Of a stretch of 64,000 bases of DNA, positions 25,718 to 36,500 are shown piece by piece; the stretch's first letter is position 1; every line of letters starts with the position of its first letter. Source of the DNA: CAYMUL01 sp964393605 (GTDB lineage: Bacteria > Bacteroidota > Ignavibacteria > Ignavibacteriales > Ignavibacteriaceae). The notes beneath the pieces are model-generated. The model was given only the letters and a program-made list of their open reading frames with translations. It ran no database searches and was not told the origin of the DNA. Position numbers and translations under genes: made by a program. The stretch is taken from assembly GCA_964393605.1 (NCBI GenBank), contig CAYMUL010000016.1, positions 1 through 64,000 of the forward strand. Direction: 5' to 3'.

Positions 25718-26902
25718 ATGAAAAAATTCAAAATCATAACATTAGTTACGTTATCACTATTCGCTTCTGCATTTGCGCAGAAAGATATTACAAAAACTTT
25801 TCCGGCAGAAAAGAACGACAATCTTTTCATCAGTGTTAATGCCGAAAATATCACAATAAATTTTTGGAACAAAAGCGAAGTCAAACTCACTTTATCAAAT
25901 ATTGATACCGACAATATTGAAGATGTCCAATTGGAAAAAACAGGAAAGAAAATTACGTTGAAGTACAATCCGGATTTTTCAGACGAAAACTCAAATGTAC
26001 TTGCCTACATTCCTGCAGATTTAAATCTTGAAATCAGAAATGCATCAAACGGCGGTGAGATTACACTAAACGGAAATCTTAACGGTAAATGCAAAATAAC
26101 TTCAAGCGGGAGCGATGTTAAATTAAAAGATGTTTCGGGAGATTTGAATGTTACAACTTCAGGCGGAGAAATATTTGTCGGCAATATAAAAGGAAGTGTA
26201 AATCTTTCAACTGCCGGCGGAGACATTTTTACGGGCAACCTCTCCAAAGCCGCTAATATCAGTACTGCAGGCGGGGATATCAAAACGGGATTCCTTTCAG
26301 GAGAATCAAATCTCGCAACCGCAGGAGGCGACATAATTTTTACCGGTGCAAGCGCGAAAGTGAATTCTTCAACAGCCGGCGGAGATATTGAAGCCGGTGA
26401 AGCTAATGCTGATGCGAATCTGACAACTTCAGGTGGTTCGGTTTCCGTGAAAACGGGAAAAGGAAAATTGGAATTGAAAACTTCCGGAGGAAATATTCGT
26501 GTTGATAAAATGAGCGGGGAATTGGAAACTTCAACTGCCGGAGGAAATATTATTCTCAACGAATTACATGGTTCCGTTGATGCAAAAACGTCCGGCGGAA
26601 ATATCGGAATCAACTTTGCTTCTGTTGGTAGTAATGATTCAAAAGTTTCGAATGCCGGAGGAAATATTATTCTGCGTTTTCCTTCCGATGCAAAAGCAAC
26701 AATCGAAGTTACAATCGGTTTGAATATTTTAATTGAAGAAGGTGAAATCGCGGAATATCTTAAATCTGATTTTAAAGCTGATGAAGTTTCGCTGCACAAG
26801 TCAAAGAAAAAAATAATTGCAAAGTATAATCTCAATGGCGGAGGAAATAAAATTGTTGTGCGAACTGCCAACGGTGTTGTTGATCTTAAAAAGAGTAAAT
26901 AG
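25718..26902 (+). CDS. Exported DUF4097-like beta-repeat protein
   Basis: Residues 1-21 are a signal peptide ending ASAFAQ. From ~105 to ~310 the protein consists of short beta-solenoid repeats whose core is S-T-A/S-G-G-(D/N/E)-I, recurring about every 17-21 residues (for example LSTAGGDIFTGNLSKAANIS). This matches the DUF4097 putative-adhesin repeat fold. It has an AAGGAAG ribosome site and lies 10 bp after the anti-sigma gene. Its location beside an anti-sigma factor with an extracytoplasmic repeat region suggests an envelope-stress product or a ligand. A long antisense frame across this gene is an artefact of the repetitive codons. Confidence 0.85.
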   Translation: MKKFKIITLVTLSLFASAFAQKDITKTFPAEKNDNLFISVNAENITINFWNKSEVKLTLSNIDTDNIEDVQLEKTGKKITLKYNPDFSDENSNVLAYIPADLNLEIRNASNGGEITLNGNLNGKCKITSSGSDVKLKDVSGDLNVTTSGGEIFVGNIKGSVNLSTAGGDIFTGNLSKAANISTAGGDIKTGFLSGESNLATAGGDIIFTGASAKVNSSTAGGDIEAGEANADANLTTSGGSVSVKTGKGKLELKTSGGNIRVDKMSGELETSTAGGNIILNELHGSVDAKTSGGNIGINFASVGSNDSKVSNAGGNIILRFPSDAKATIEVTIGLNILIEEGEIAEYLKSDFKADEVSLHKSKKKIIAKYNLNGGGNKIVVRTANGVVDLKKSK

Positions 26903-27033
26903 ACTTTTCAGAATACGGACAATTATGAATGGCAGTATAAAATGACTTGGGGCTGAATAAAATTACGGGTGAATCAGATGAAACTCAATTTGAAATTAAT
27001 TTTGTATTGAACTTTTAACAAAAAGGAGACGCT

Positions 27034-29691
27034 GTGAAAAATTTTTTTATACTGACTATAATGTTCCTCTTTTGCGCAAACACTTTTGCAAAACGGGATA
27101 CAACTCAAGTGAAGAGACAAGTCTTTGCTAAAAGAAGCAACGAAGTTGTAAAGCTCGATGGAAAACTTACCGAAGAAGTTTGGAAGAATAACCCGGTGGA
27201 TGAATTCGTTCAACGCGATCCTGTTGAAGGAGAAATGAGTACTCAAAAAACAAATGTGTGGGTCGCGTACGATGAAAATAATCTGTACATCGCCGCAAGG
27301 TTGTATGATTCAAATCCCGATTCAATTTCAACACGGCTTGGAAGACGCGATGATTTTGTAGAGTCCGATTGGTTTGCAATTTTTATAGATAGTTACAACG
27401 ATAAACGCAACGGTTTTTATTTTGCGGTTAATCCGAGCGGTTCAATTGCAGACGGTACAATGTTTAACGATAGCTGGGATGATGAATCCTGGGATGGAAT
27501 TTGGGAAGCAGTTCCTTCCATCGATGAAACCGGATGGGTTGTGGAAATAAAAATTCCTTTCTCGCAACTTCGTTTCAACTCCGCTGAAGAAATGGTTTGG
27601 GGAATTAACTTCCGCCGCGATATACAAAGGCGAAATGAAGAAAGTTATTTTGTTATGGTTCCTAAAAATGAAAGCGGTTTTGTTTCGCGCTTCGCAGAAC
27701 TTCATGGGCTTAACGGAATTCAACCGGGGCAATCTCTTCAAGTGCTTCCTTATGTCGTGCAAAAAGCTCAATATTTAATTCATGATTCGAATGATCCTTT
27801 TTACAAAAGCCAACAATATAAAACATCATTCGGTGCTGATATTAAATGGGGATTATCCAGCAACCTCACGCTCGATGCAACAGTGAATCCCGACTTCGGA
27901 CAAGTTGAAGTTGACCCTGCCGAATTGAATCTTTCCGCTTTTGAAACTTATTATCAGGAGAAAAGACCTTTCTTTATCGAAGGCGCGAACCTACTTTATT
28001 TTGGTAACGGCGGTATCAATAATAATTGGGGAATGAATTTCGGAAATCCTGAAATTGTTTATTCAAGAAGAATCGGAAGACAACCGAAAGGTTACACTAC
28101 GCATGATGGCTACACAAAAATTCCAAACGAGACAAGAATTCTTGGTGCCGCAAAACTTACCGGAAAAGTTTTGGGCGATTGGAATTTCTACGGCTTAAAT
28201 GCAACAACAGATAAAGTGTATGGCATTACCGATTCCCTCGGTCATCGCTTTGAGGAAGTTGTTGAACCGTTGACAAACTTCAGCGCAATACGTTTGCAAA
28301 AACAATTTAACGATGGCGATCAAGGTTTAGGATTTATGGGAACAACTGTTTTCAGAGATTTATCTTCAAACTCATCTCTACAAAAATTGCTTGCAGAAAA
28401 AAGTTTTGTAATAGGTGTTGATGGATGGACTGCGCTTGATGAAGATGGCGAATATATGCTCAACGGATATTTTTCAGGTTCGCACGTAAGCGGTTCGAAA
28501 GAATATTTAGTGCGCGTGCAGCGTTCTTCAATTCATTACTTCCAGAGACCTGATGCAGAATATTTTAAAATTGATAGCAGCAGAACTTCGCTTTCCGGTT
28601 GGGTTGGAAGAGTTATGTTGAACAAACAAAAAGGAAGTTTCTATATCAACACTGCCTTCGGCGCGTATTCTCCCGGTTATGAAATTAATGATTTAGGATT
28701 TCAGTGGAACTCGAATATAATTAACGGGCACGTTGTTATCGGTTATAGAGTATATGAGAGCGATGAAGTTTTATTTAGAAGAAAACATTTCTATGCGGCA
28801 ACTTTTCGCAATGTTGATTTTGATGGAAACATAATCGGGGATGGATATATGCTTAACGGCTACGGACAATTTTTGAATTATTGGAGTTTATCTTACAACA
28901 GTTGGTATTCGCCAAGAACACTAACACGCACCGGCACCCGCGGCGGTCCGATGATGATGAGTCCTTCTTACCAAAACGGAAGTATCTGGTTAAATTCCGA
29001 TTCGCGCAAAGATGTAGTTGTTGGCGGCGGATTCGGCTTAGGTGGTGGTGAACTCGGAAATAAATATCGAGATGTCTCCCTCTCGTTGCAATGGAAACCT
29101 CTTTCGAATCTGGATATTAAGATCAATCCCGGCTATGATTATAGCTTAAATAAAACTCAATGGGTTACAAGAGTAAATGACGTACTCGCAACCGAAACTT
29201 TCGGTACAAGATATATTTATGCAGAGCTGAATCAGAAAACTTTTTATTCAGACATAAGAGTTAATTGGACATTCACGCCAACGTTTTCATTACAATTATA
29301 CGCGCAACCATATTTTACAACCGGTGATTATAATTCATTCAAAGAGTATAGTAGTCCGCGAAGTCTCGATTATAAAGATTATGGTTCGAGCGGTTCAACT
29401 TTGAGTTACGATCCTACTTCAGATTCATACACGGCTGATCCCGATGGAAGCGGCGCCGCGTCTTCATTTAGTTTTGGCAACCCGGATTTTAATTTCAAAT
29501 CTTTGCGCGGAAATTTAGTTTTAAGATGGGAATACAATCCCGGTTCGGTTTTCTATTTTGTATGGACTCAGGACAAAACCGATTTCCAAAACCCCGCAGA
29601 TTTTTCGCTCGGACGAGATTTTTCAAATCTAATTGATGCCGAATCGAACAACATCTTCATGGTTAAATTCACGTATTGGTTGGGATATTGA
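27034..29691 (+). CDS. Exported CBM9-like/DUF5916 outer-membrane protein
   Basis: Signal peptide of ~20 residues (FLFCANTFAKR). Residues ~30-220 form a family-9 carbohydrate-binding-like domain: KLDGKLTEEVWKNNP, VWVAYDENNLYIAARLYDS, DDFVESDWFAIFIDSYND, EIKIPFSQLRF and WGINFRRDIQRRNEES. The rest (~240-885) is DUF5916, rich in alternating aromatic beta strands, with NPDFGQVEVDPAELNLSAFE and EKRPFFIEGANLLYFG. It ends in FTYWLGY, consistent with an outer-membrane barrel. The start is GTG 27034 behind AAAAGGAGA. It probably belongs to the sigma-factor operon or regulon upstream. Its substrate is unknown; a sugar ligand is only suggested by the CBM9 fold. Confidence 0.85.
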   Translation: MKNFFILTIMFLFCANTFAKRDTTQVKRQVFAKRSNEVVKLDGKLTEEVWKNNPVDEFVQRDPVEGEMSTQKTNVWVAYDENNLYIAARLYDSNPDSISTRLGRRDDFVESDWFAIFIDSYNDKRNGFYFAVNPSGSIADGTMFNDSWDDESWDGIWEAVPSIDETGWVVEIKIPFSQLRFNSAEEMVWGINFRRDIQRRNEESYFVMVPKNESGFVSRFAELHGLNGIQPGQSLQVLPYVVQKAQYLIHDSNDPFYKSQQYKTSFGADIKWGLSSNLTLDATVNPDFGQVEVDPAELNLSAFETYYQEKRPFFIEGANLLYFGNGGINNNWGMNFGNPEIVYSRRIGRQPKGYTTHDGYTKIPNETRILGAAKLTGKVLGDWNFYGLNATTDKVYGITDSLGHRFEEVVEPLTNFSAIRLQKQFNDGDQGLGFMGTTVFRDLSSNSSLQKLLAEKSFVIGVDGWTALDEDGEYMLNGYFSGSHVSGSKEYLVRVQRSSIHYFQRPDAEYFKIDSSRTSLSGWVGRVMLNKQKGSFYINTAFGAYSPGYEINDLGFQWNSNIINGHVVIGYRVYESDEVLFRRKHFYAATFRNVDFDGNIIGDGYMLNGYGQFLNYWSLSYNSWYSPRTLTRTGTRGGPMMMSPSYQNGSIWLNSDSRKDVVVGGGFGLGGGELGNKYRDVSLSLQWKPLSNLDIKINPGYDYSLNKTQWVTRVNDVLATETFGTRYIYAELNQKTFYSDIRVNWTFTPTFSLQLYAQPYFTTGDYNSFKEYSSPRSLDYKDYGSSGSTLSYDPTSDSYTADPDGSGAASSFSFGNPDFNFKSLRGNLVLRWEYNPGSVFYFVWTQDKTDFQNPADFSLGRDFSNLIDAESNNIFMVKFTYWLGY

Positions 29692-29745
29692 TAACTTAAA
29701 AATTGAATTAGTCCCTCTCAATTAAAATCATGACCAAATCTATAA

Positions 29746-29814
29746 AAATATTTTTTTCTGTATTGGAATGCTCTCATTACAAAAGTAGGAACAACAACTT
29801 AGTAAATGTTTAAC
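29746..29814. repeat. Dispersed 69-bp repeat, copy B
   Basis: Partner of 22999-23067 (58 of 69 positions match). It lies in the 270-bp interval between two convergent genes, which otherwise holds only AT-rich sequence. Confidence 0.65.
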
Positions 29815-29961
29815 CGTACGTTCGGGATTTTTTAATTAGGAAAAATATTTTCAGCAACTCTATCAATAATGATTAGCAACTTGTTTTCTAGTTTTCAAAA
29901 TTGATGAGAGATGAAAAAGCATTTTTGCGTAAAGAATTTCCTTTGCGATAAAATATTCTTT

Positions 29962-31440
29962 TCAAATTGTAGCGGCAATTCTTCTGAAGTGATAACCGTA
30001 CACAGCAAGTGTCATTGCAAGCGAAAACTTTTTTGGTGATGTGAAAATTGTTTCCACCAAAGTCTTCCAAAAATATCTTTTCCCTTTTTCCAAAACGCCG
30101 ATGTGCCACAACAACCGCACGAATGCTTTGAGTTCGGTTAATGTGATCATCTGCGATTTCCACGCCGGAATTTTATATTCATTCAAAAATTCTTTGATGC
30201 GTTTATAATATTCTGCGGGAGAATAAATAGTGTGAATTATTTTAGAATAACCTGCAACCAAATCTTTGTAATTCATTTTGGGAATGAAGTTCGTTGCGCC
30301 ATCCATGTTGTTACCGTTGAAACTTTCAAGCAGTCTATTTTCCTTTTGCATTCTTTTAAATAGATGCGTTCCTTCGGGGGCGTTTAGCAATCCGACCATT
30401 GCCGAAACAATTCCACTCTGCCTGATAAAATTTATTTGCTGTTCAAAAATGTCGGGCGGATCATTATCAAAGCCAATAATGAAGCCCGCGGAAACGATCA
30501 TTCCATTCTGTTGCAATTTTTTTACCGCCGAAATTAGATTGCGCCTTTGGTTTTGAGATTTACCACACTCTTTCAAGCTATCATCGTTCGGAGTTTCAAT
30601 CCCGATGAAAATACTATGCACTGCCGCATCGACCATAAGTTTTATCAACTCATCATCATCAGCAAGATTGATTGTAGCTTCGGTAATAAAATCAAATGGA
30701 TATTTTTTTTCTTTCAACCAATCAATTAAAGCAGGAAGAATTTCATCTTTCAATTTTCTTTTGTTGCCGATGAAGTTATCGTCCACCAAAGAAACACTGC
30801 CGCGATAGTTGAGTTCGTGCAAACGGTTAAGTTCGTCTAAAAATTGATTTATACTTTTTGTTCGGGGGCGTCTTCCGTTAAGCATTGTTATGCTGCAAAA
30901 TTCGCAATCGTACGGACAGCCGCGTGAATACTGCACGCTCATCGATGCATATTTTTTTATGTCGAGCAATTCCCACATCGGAATCGGAGATAATGATATA
31001 TCGGGAAAATCGTTTGTTGTGTAGATTTGTTTCGGGTTGCCGTTTTTTAAGTCTTCAAGAAAAAGAGGAAGAGTGATTTCAGCTTCATTCAAAACGAAAT
31101 GATCGACACCTAAAAAATCTTTGTATTGGGTTGAAAATAACGGACCACCGCCGACAATCTTTGTTCCCAGCTTATTACTTCTTCTAATTATTTCTTTAAC
31201 CGATCTTGTGTGAACATTCATTCCGCTCAGAAAAAGATAATCTGCCCAAAGAATATCTTTATCGCTCAATTTACTAACGTTGAGATCAATCAATTTTTTC
31301 TCCCATTCTTCCGGAAGCATTGCGGCAACTGTAATTAAGCCCAGGGGCGGTTCGGTTGATTTTTTCGAAACGAATTTCAAGGCATCCTTAAAACTCCAAA
31401 ATGTTGCAGGCGTTTCGGGATAGACTAAAAGTATTTTCAT
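29962..31440 (-). CDS. B12-binding-domain radical SAM protein with DUF4070-like C-terminus
   Basis: A 492-residue protein. Residues 1-~150 are a cobalamin-binding-like Rossmann domain (MKILLVYPETPATFW, TEPPLGLITVAAMLPEEW, KIVGGGPLFST). The radical SAM cluster motif is CPYDCEFC (C-x3-C-x2-C, ~183-190), followed by VSLVDDNFIGNKRKLK and SIFIGIETPNDDSLKECGK. The last ~150 residues (FNGNNMDGATNFIPKMNYKD, then helices) match the DUF4070 arrangement found in B12-dependent methylases of hopanoids and bacteriochlorophyll. The substrate cannot be told from sequence, and there is no pigment or hopanoid gene nearby. It is a single gene facing the DUF5916 gene. Confidence 0.85.
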   Translation of the reverse strand: MKILLVYPETPATFWSFKDALKFVSKKSTEPPLGLITVAAMLPEEWEKKLIDLNVSKLSDKDILWADYLFLSGMNVHTRSVKEIIRRSNKLGTKIVGGGPLFSTQYKDFLGVDHFVLNEAEITLPLFLEDLKNGNPKQIYTTNDFPDISLSPIPMWELLDIKKYASMSVQYSRGCPYDCEFCSITMLNGRRPRTKSINQFLDELNRLHELNYRGSVSLVDDNFIGNKRKLKDEILPALIDWLKEKKYPFDFITEATINLADDDELIKLMVDAAVHSIFIGIETPNDDSLKECGKSQNQRRNLISAVKKLQQNGMIVSAGFIIGFDNDPPDIFEQQINFIRQSGIVSAMVGLLNAPEGTHLFKRMQKENRLLESFNGNNMDGATNFIPKMNYKDLVAGYSKIIHTIYSPAEYYKRIKEFLNEYKIPAWKSQMITLTELKAFVRLLWHIGVLEKGKRYFWKTLVETIFTSPKKFSLAMTLAVYGYHFRRIAATI

Positions 31441-31609
31441 ATTTGATTCTTACATTTAAATAAAATTAATTTTCTCTGTGCATAGTATCCTGAATCTTAT
31501 TCTTTAATTTTGTAAAAGAAGTGTAAAACTTAATTTGTTCATGGTTGAGTTTAATTTGCAATCACGATTTTCGGAAAGGGAAATTGCAAAAACTTAGTTA
31601 AAGATTTTT

Positions 31610-32647
31610 ATGAAAACAAAAAACAAACATTCTCTCATCTATCTTATCACTGCGTTTGTGCTTGCGCAAATAGCGTGGTTCGCTCTGCTTGGGTTGTGGA
31701 TTTATTGGTACGTTGCAAATTATTTGATCTTCGAGCAAGTCGGCAATCAACTTTCTCCGAAATTAACTATTGATAACCCGAGCGTTTTAATTTTCGTTCT
31801 CGGCATCGTGTTGATGGTTGGGATTGAAACGGCAATGGTTTTCACTTTTAGAAATTTAACAGTGCAAATTAAAATTACAGGTTTGTACGATAATTTTATC
31901 GGGAATGTATCGCATGAATTGAAATCGCCCCTCTCCTCCATTCAATTATATCTTGAGACTCTGTTGCATAAAGATGTAAATACAGAAAAGCGAAATGAAT
32001 TTTTGATTCTTATGCTGAATGATGTTTCACGATTGAATAAACTCATCAGCACTATTTTGGAAATACCGCGTCTCGAACAAAAAAAGATTGCGCATGATTA
32101 TCGCGTTTATGAGGCAAACAAAATTTTCAATGAAATAATTTTTGAATCGGCAAATCAATTCAATTTTCCGGCAGAAGATTTAGCGGTTCATAACGATGCC
32201 GCGTGCAAGTGTGTTATTGATAAAACCGCAATTAAAATTGTGTTTGATAATCTCTTCAGTAACTCGATTAAATATGCCCGAACGCGCCCGGTCATTTCCG
32301 TTGAAATAAAAAATAATGAGAATCAAATCGAGATAAAATTCAGCGATGACGGTATCGGCATTGTAGCAAGTGAATTGAAAAAAATGTTTTCTAAGTTTCA
32401 TCGAATCGCCAACACAAATGCCCCCAATGTTAAAGGCACCGGTTTAGGGCTTTATTGGACTAAAGAAATAATCAAACTTCACGGCGGCGATATTAAAGTA
32501 TTTAGCGACGGCGAAAATCAAGGAACTACTTTTAAAATTGAAATTCCGGTTTATAATTCTTACGGGAAAAAATTTGTTAACTCCTTGCTGAAGCGAAGTC
32601 AAAATCAAAACATAAGAAACGAAAGTAACTCCGATGAATTTGAATGA
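31610..32647 (+). CDS. Sensor histidine kinase (HisKA/HATPase)
   Basis: Two membrane helices (~9-37 and ~59-80) flank only ~20 extracytoplasmic residues, so there is no large sensor domain and no clear HAMP. The H-box is FIGNVSHELKSPLSS with phospho-acceptor His102. The ATPase domain has an N-box FDNLFSNSIKYA, G1 FSDDGIGIV and G2 GTGLGLYWTKEI. With 345 residues it is a compact class I kinase. Its gene overlaps the response-regulator gene by 14 bp, so the two are made together. The stimulus is unknown and may be sensed in the membrane. Confidence 0.92.
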   Translation: MKTKNKHSLIYLITAFVLAQIAWFALLGLWIYWYVANYLIFEQVGNQLSPKLTIDNPSVLIFVLGIVLMVGIETAMVFTFRNLTVQIKITGLYDNFIGNVSHELKSPLSSIQLYLETLLHKDVNTEKRNEFLILMLNDVSRLNKLISTILEIPRLEQKKIAHDYRVYEANKIFNEIIFESANQFNFPAEDLAVHNDAACKCVIDKTAIKIVFDNLFSNSIKYARTRPVISVEIKNNENQIEIKFSDDGIGIVASELKKMFSKFHRIANTNAPNVKGTGLGLYWTKEIIKLHGGDIKVFSDGENQGTTFKIEIPVYNSYGKKFVNSLLKRSQNQNIRNESNSDEFE

Positions 32648-33353
32648 AAAGAATAGGATAATACTCCTCGCGGAGGATGAAGAAAGTCTTGCACTCGGAC
32701 TTGAGTTTAATTTATCCAATGAAGGATATAAAGTCGATTGGGCAAGAGATGGAAAACAAGCAATCGATTTTTTTAATTCTAAAATTTATGATTTAATAAT
32801 ACTTGACATCATGCTTCCCTTTTTGGATGGCTTCGAAATCGCAAAGCAGATTCGCGCAAAAGATCCGCAAATGCCGATTCTAATTCTATCTGCAAGAACT
32901 TCATACGATGATAGAGTGCGCGGACTCGAAATTGGTGCTGATGATTATATGACCAAACCTTTTCATCTCGATGAGCTGATTCTTCGCGTTGAAGGAATGA
33001 TTAAAAGAAAAAATTGGTACTACAATTCAACTCAACTTAAACCAATTTATAAATTCGGCGCAAACGAAATAAATTTTGAAAACTTCGAATGTAAAAACGG
33101 AACGAAACAATTTGTTCTTACTCAGAGAGAAGCGATGTTGTTAAAATATTTGATTGAACGAAAAGGAAAAATTGTATCGCGCCATGAGTTACTCCAAAAT
33201 GTTTGGCACATTAATCCCGAAGTTGAAACGCGAACTGTCGATATTTTTATTTCAAGGTTACGCAAATATTTCGAACCCGATCCTGATAAACCGACTTACA
33301 TCATTGGTGTCAGAAGTGCAGGCTATGAGTTTCGCGATTCGGAAAAACGATAA
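32634..33353 (+). CDS. OmpR/PhoB-family response regulator
   Basis: The receiver domain (~9-122) has the acidic pair Glu14/Asp15, phospho-acceptor Asp58 in LIILDIMLPFLDG, a Ser/Thr switch in ILILSARTS and Lys in MTKPFHLDEL. A winged-helix DNA-binding domain (~145-235) contains LTQREAMLLKYLIERKGKIV and TVDIFISRLRKYFEPDPDK. The length of 239 residues is standard. It is the cognate partner of the overlapping histidine kinase. A target operon cannot be named from this window. Confidence 0.93.
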   Translation: MNLNEKNRIILLAEDEESLALGLEFNLSNEGYKVDWARDGKQAIDFFNSKIYDLIILDIMLPFLDGFEIAKQIRAKDPQMPILILSARTSYDDRVRGLEIGADDYMTKPFHLDELILRVEGMIKRKNWYYNSTQLKPIYKFGANEINFENFECKNGTKQFVLTQREAMLLKYLIERKGKIVSRHELLQNVWHINPEVETRTVDIFISRLRKYFEPDPDKPTYIIGVRSAGYEFRDSEKR

Positions 33354-33361
33354 TAAGAATT

Positions 33362-33410
33362 GATAATTGAGAATGGACAATTGAGAATGGAGTCCCGATT
33401 CATCGTGAGA
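33362..33410. repeat. Intergenic repeat (copy of the 52632-52673 type, inverted)
   Basis: The run GAATTGATAATTGAGAATGG, a second GAATGG unit and TCCCGATTCATCG are the reverse complement of parts of 52575-52673 (AATCGGGACTCCATTGTCC and its neighbours). Next to it, GCGCTCCTTCGCGAACTTTG (33447-33466) has the same style as genome debris at 52336-52576. The interval 33354-33567 has no gene. Confidence 0.55.
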
Positions 33411-33514
33411 AAATGGGGAAGAATTAAAAATGAATTTTCCTCTGCGCTCCTTCGCGAACTTTGCGGTTAAAAATAGCTTGTGACTGATTCTTTGTGGCAT
33501 TCCTTCAGTCCCAA

Positions 33515-33543
33515 AATAAAAAAACCCCGATGAAAACCGGGGC
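33515..33543 (-). terminator. Terminator for the minus-strand GHL10 gene
   Basis: CCCCG (33525-33529) pairs with CGGGG (33538-33542). Read on the minus strand the hairpin is followed by a run of seven to eight Ts, 25 bp after the stop at 33568. It may also stop the plus-strand response-regulator transcript. Confidence 0.75.
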
Positions 33544-33567
33544 TTGAAAATTAACGATGAAAATTCT

Positions 33568-36500
33568 TCACTTCAACAGTACAAATTTTTTAGTTGCAGA
33601 AAAATCACCGGCTTGCAAACGATAAAAATATACACCTGTTGTTAATTGATAATTATTAGTTGTTAATTGAAAATTGTAGAAGCCTGCTTCTTTCCACTCG
33701 TTATCAATCAATGTTGCAACTTCATTTCCAAGTATATCATAAATTTTTAATGTAACATTGCTGGACGCAGCAAGCTGATAACTGATTACTGTGCTCGGAT
33801 TAAACGGATTCGGATAATTTTGAAATAAATAAAATTCTTTTGGCAGTTGAGAAATTTCATCTTCAACTCCGACTGTGGTTTCTGTTTTTTTCACTACTCG
33901 GAGATTGTCAAAATATATTCTGCTGTAATTCATCGAACCGGGCGCATCTGTCAACTGAAAACTATCCATGCGATACTTCGGGTAATCAAGTTTTCCATTA
34001 CCAATCCATCCACCAACCAAAAGAGGATCGTTCAACTGCCATTCGACCAAATGCCATCCATACCAATCAAGTGTAATCCATTGCGAGACTTCATGATTGG
34101 GCCATGCAACTCCGTCCCCTTCATCAAGTGCAAAACGAAATTTGTTTCCGCTTCCATCTCCGAAAATATAAACTTGCAATACGTAAGAAGTATCAAACAA
34201 AACATCGCGCGGCGCACCGCCGGATAAATATTCTCTAATTAATTTATTAGTCGCGGCGAGATCCCATTGATAATTTAGATAAGCCGAAGATTGAGGAGTA
34301 GTACCGGTAAGAAATACGCTTGTACTATATGCAAAGTATGAACCGGAATCGATTATACCAACAGTTGAGCCGCTGTATGAAGGCTCTTTCCAATTCCCGG
34401 CAGTTGTGAATTCATCAATCATAACTTTTTGTTGATAGGATAAATTCGAAATCGAAAATACTATTTCTTTATCGCCGCTCATCAAGTTGCCGTAATTATC
34501 GCTTAATTCTTTTTTAAGTGTTAAAGAATAATTTTCTCCCGGTTGAAGCGTTTGACCCGCTTTAATATTGATTAGAGAGCGATTATTAATTTTATAATGA
34601 GCAACTGCAATACCGATTGAGTTTGTACCTTTCTTTAAAATAATATTTGTTGCATTGATTGTATTTTGATTCAATATCTCATCAAACAAAATTGTGATAA
34701 TATCTTCCGAATCAAAAATGTTCATACCTGTTGTGGAATCGGGATAAGAAAATACAATTGAAGGTCCGACATTATCCAGTGCTTCGGTTCTGAAATTTAA
34801 AACAAAGGCATCACCGGGAATTCCGTCACCGTTCCCATCAATTGCAACACCATTGACATCTTTCGCACTCGTATCAATTGTGATTATATAATTTGTATCA
34901 AAACTAAGCGGCGAAGAAAATGAATATGTTATCGTTTTGAAATTATCGCTCCACGTTCCGCCGGTTAATTGTGCGGGGGGATTTACATTTATAGCAGATG
35001 GAAAACTCGCAGTCTTCATTTCTTTTGAAAAAGATAATTTGAGTTGTGAGTAAATTGAAACCGTATCATTCTGCGAAGGAACAGATGCAATAACTTTCGG
35101 CGCGAATGAAGGAATCGGATCTGTTATCGCCGCATTTGACGGAAGTGATTCATTCCAATATCTATCAAGCATTGTTGCAAAGTAAAAATATTTTTTGTTG
35201 AAGTTTTGCAAGCCGTCAAATATTTGATCGACAGAAAAAGTTGTGTCGCCAAATTTAATTTCGATTATGTTATCAACATCTACATTCAGAATAGAATCTT
35301 CCGAACGATAAACAGCAAACCATTGATCAACCGTAATTGATGCGGGCGGCGTAATGGTTAATCTGTAATTAAGCGAATCAATTTTTAGTAAAGAAATTTG
35401 GGGCGAATCGGGAATCGTATCGAGAATTAATTTCGTATCTCTGATTTTCATCTTCTTATTAAAAAATTTTTGAGATGCTTCGAGGAAGTAATCTTTATCG
35501 CGCCAGGTTCCATAACTGAAGAATTGAAATCCATCAACCCAGCCGATGGTGCGGCATGTATTCACAATATCAATATGATTGTTCCAAACATTTTGATCTT
35601 TCAAAATATAAGAACCTGGACCGACAGAGTACAATCTTCCCGCGGCAATTCCCGGCTGAATGAATTGACTCCAGCATTGCGGACACGAACCCGCCAGCAT
35701 TCCGAAGAACCCGCTCCCCGTCGTCCAGTGGTAATGCATCGCAGTCATCTGATCAATATAACCTTGATTAAACCAAAGCGCGGCATCTTGATGAACAACT
35801 CCGTAACCGTTCCATCCGCTCCAATTATATTTACCAAGTGCGGCAACCGATAGACGTACCCAAGGTTTCATTGATTGAATTGAATCGTGAAGATTTTTTA
35901 CAAATTGAGTAACCGAGCCGCGCCAATATTCTTCCCACGAAGCAAACCCAGAAGGTACTCCTCCGCTGTATGGATGTTCGACATCATATAAATATCTCCC
36001 CGCAGGATTTTCCGTTATGAAATTAATTTGTTCGTCCGAAATCATTCCGTCAAGTTCATCTTCCTTTTGTTGTGGTGCATTCGGATCGCTTGAATATTCG
36101 TTCCAACGAATGTAATCAAGATGAAGCCCGTCGATATCGTAATTGTTCACTACTTCCATTGCTACGTTGAGGAGATAATTTCTTACTGCAGGCAAACCCG
36201 GCGAGAGTGCAATGTTCGAAGTCATAGGATTGTTTGAAGGATCTCTGCAAATCCACTCGGGATGCTGTTGCGCGGGTGTTCCTTGCGCTGTACTTCCGCT
36301 TGCAAAAACGTTAAACCATGCATGAAGTTCCAATCCTCTTTTATGCGCTTCTTCAATTGCATACTGAAGCGGATCAAACCCGGGATAAGTTCCGCCGGCA
36401 TAACTACCCCACGGTTCGAATGAAGAATTGTAGTACGCAGTTCCCGATTGACGTACCTGCCAGAGAACCGAAGTCATATTTGCTTTTTTATGATCGTCCA

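Noticed and set aside
26005..26871. 288-residue antisense frame over the DUF4097-like gene
   Set aside because: It mirrors the regular S-T-A-G-G-D repeat codons of the plus-strand gene, has no start context, and the plus-strand product has a signal peptide and operon context.
35470..35853. 127-residue antisense frame in the GHL10 gene
   Set aside because: Composition and position mark it as a shadow of the minus-strand catalytic domain.
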